Shown here: in pieces, positions 52,657 through 52,996 of the stretch | Layout: each line of letters starts with the position of its first letter | Position numbering within the stretch: position 1 is the first letter of the stretch | NCBI RefSeq assembly: GCF_002976435.1 | Contig: NZ_PUGF01000031.1 | Coordinates: 1-52,996, forward strand | Reading direction: 5' to 3' | Length of the DNA: 52,996 bases | From: Solimicrobium silvestre | Lineage (GTDB): Bacteria > Pseudomonadota > Gammaproteobacteria > Burkholderiales > Burkholderiaceae_D | The notes under the pieces: generated by a model | What the model saw: the letters and a program-made list of their open reading frames with translations, nothing else | Database searches by the model: none | What the model was told of the DNA's origin: nothing | Program-made: the position numbers and the translations under genes

Positions 52657-52730
52657 TGGAGCGGGTGAAGGGAATCGAACCCTCGTCGTAAGCTTGGGAA
52701 GCTTCTGCTCTACCATTGAGCTACACCCGC
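52657..52730 (-). tRNA. tRNA-Gly(CCC)
   Basis: 74 bases including encoded CCA. On the minus strand: acceptor GCGGGTG pairs with CACCCGC, D-arm AGCTCAATGGTAGAGC, anticodon loop TTCCCAA with anticodon CCC, T-arm GAGGGTTCGATTCCCTT. Anticodon stem is GAAGC/GCTTA with one weak end pair. It reads GGG codons. Confidence 0.93.
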
Positions 52731-52996
52731 GAAACCGCAATTTTACGCGGGTTTCACGTGTTTTGACAAACTTGGGTTGTGGCCGCTGTAGTAGGAAATG
52801 TGATGGCCGTTATTTTCTTGCTGTGGTGGCATTGAATCTTAAAGTCTGTATTTTAGTTTTTAAAGTCCTTCAGTAGTGTCCCAACGTTCTCACGCCAGGA
52901 GCTTGTAAGTTAATGATTTACTTGCATAAAACGACGAATTTGTTTGGTCTCGATTTGAACGTCGAGGCGCAAAATAGGCGCTTTTTGCGGATTTCC
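52731..52996. other. right end without supported gene
   Basis: No coding frame with a ribosome binding site. It should contain the tRNA promoter. Confidence 0.4.

Noticed and set aside
52657-52730. tRNA-Gly as prophage attachment site
   Set aside because: No phage genes or integrase lie next to it.
1-52996. CRISPR arrays or cas genes
   Set aside because: No regularly spaced direct repeats and no Cas-like protein in any frame.

Overview
The window looks like the chromosome of a betaproteobacterium with a GC content near the middle of the range (judged by eye). The housekeeping gene order is the main clue: recA-recX-DUF2889-sucC-sucD close to a type IV pilin with a PglL-type glycosyltransferase, and purM / perM-hda-HAD-pcnB-folK. 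Both runs resemble Burkholderiales, especially Oxalobacteraceae-like genomes. The genus cannot be fixed from this sequence alone.

Bases 1-20970 are part of a P2-like prophage of the phiCTX/RSA1 type of gene order. Late tail genes come first (a broken S, then V, W, J, I, H, two fibre-associated genes, FI, FII, E with a -1 frameshift into E', T, U, D). They are followed by a divergent repressor, an early operon with an Ogr/Delta-type activator, an HUH replication initiator (gpA) and a PrtN-like small DNA-binding protein. Capsid, terminase and lysis genes would lie to the left of the window. No integrase is found where this gene order would place it. Cargo genes on the opposite strand sit at three places: between S and V (a helical orphan, a two-gene membrane cassette, and a Com-like regulator overlapping a D12-class DNA adenine methylase), just after D (an MNT/HEPN toxin-antitoxin pair), and inside the early operon (a 98-residue orphan). 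An isolated, compositionally different orphan gene (21268-21888) separates the prophage from the chromosome.

Bases 22364-26160 form a pilin and pilin-glycosylation locus, all on the minus strand: two tandem type IV pilins, each behind a recognisable sigma-54 promoter, then a TfpZ-like accessory protein and a PglL/TfpO-type O-oligosaccharyltransferase. An FHA-domain protein and a PP2C phosphatase follow (26362-27890). Next come sucCD, a DUF2889 gene, recX-recA with a LexA box, a TMEM175-type channel, purM, and the compact perM-hda-HAD-pcnB-folK operon.

Bases 39803-46901 carry a complete minor-pilin operon (fimT, pilV, pilW, pilX, pilY1, pilE-like) placed between folK and panB, which are often neighbours in this group. 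Its PilY1 has a lectin-like N-terminal half. The two pilus loci together would supply major pilin, glycosylation and tip complex of a type IV pilus; the assembly motor is elsewhere.

The right end holds panB, a beta-carbonic anhydrase, a small cysteine-cluster protein, recQ, a REP-associated tyrosine transposase with REP-like repeats beside it and inside its own reading frame, trmB and tRNA-Gly(CCC).
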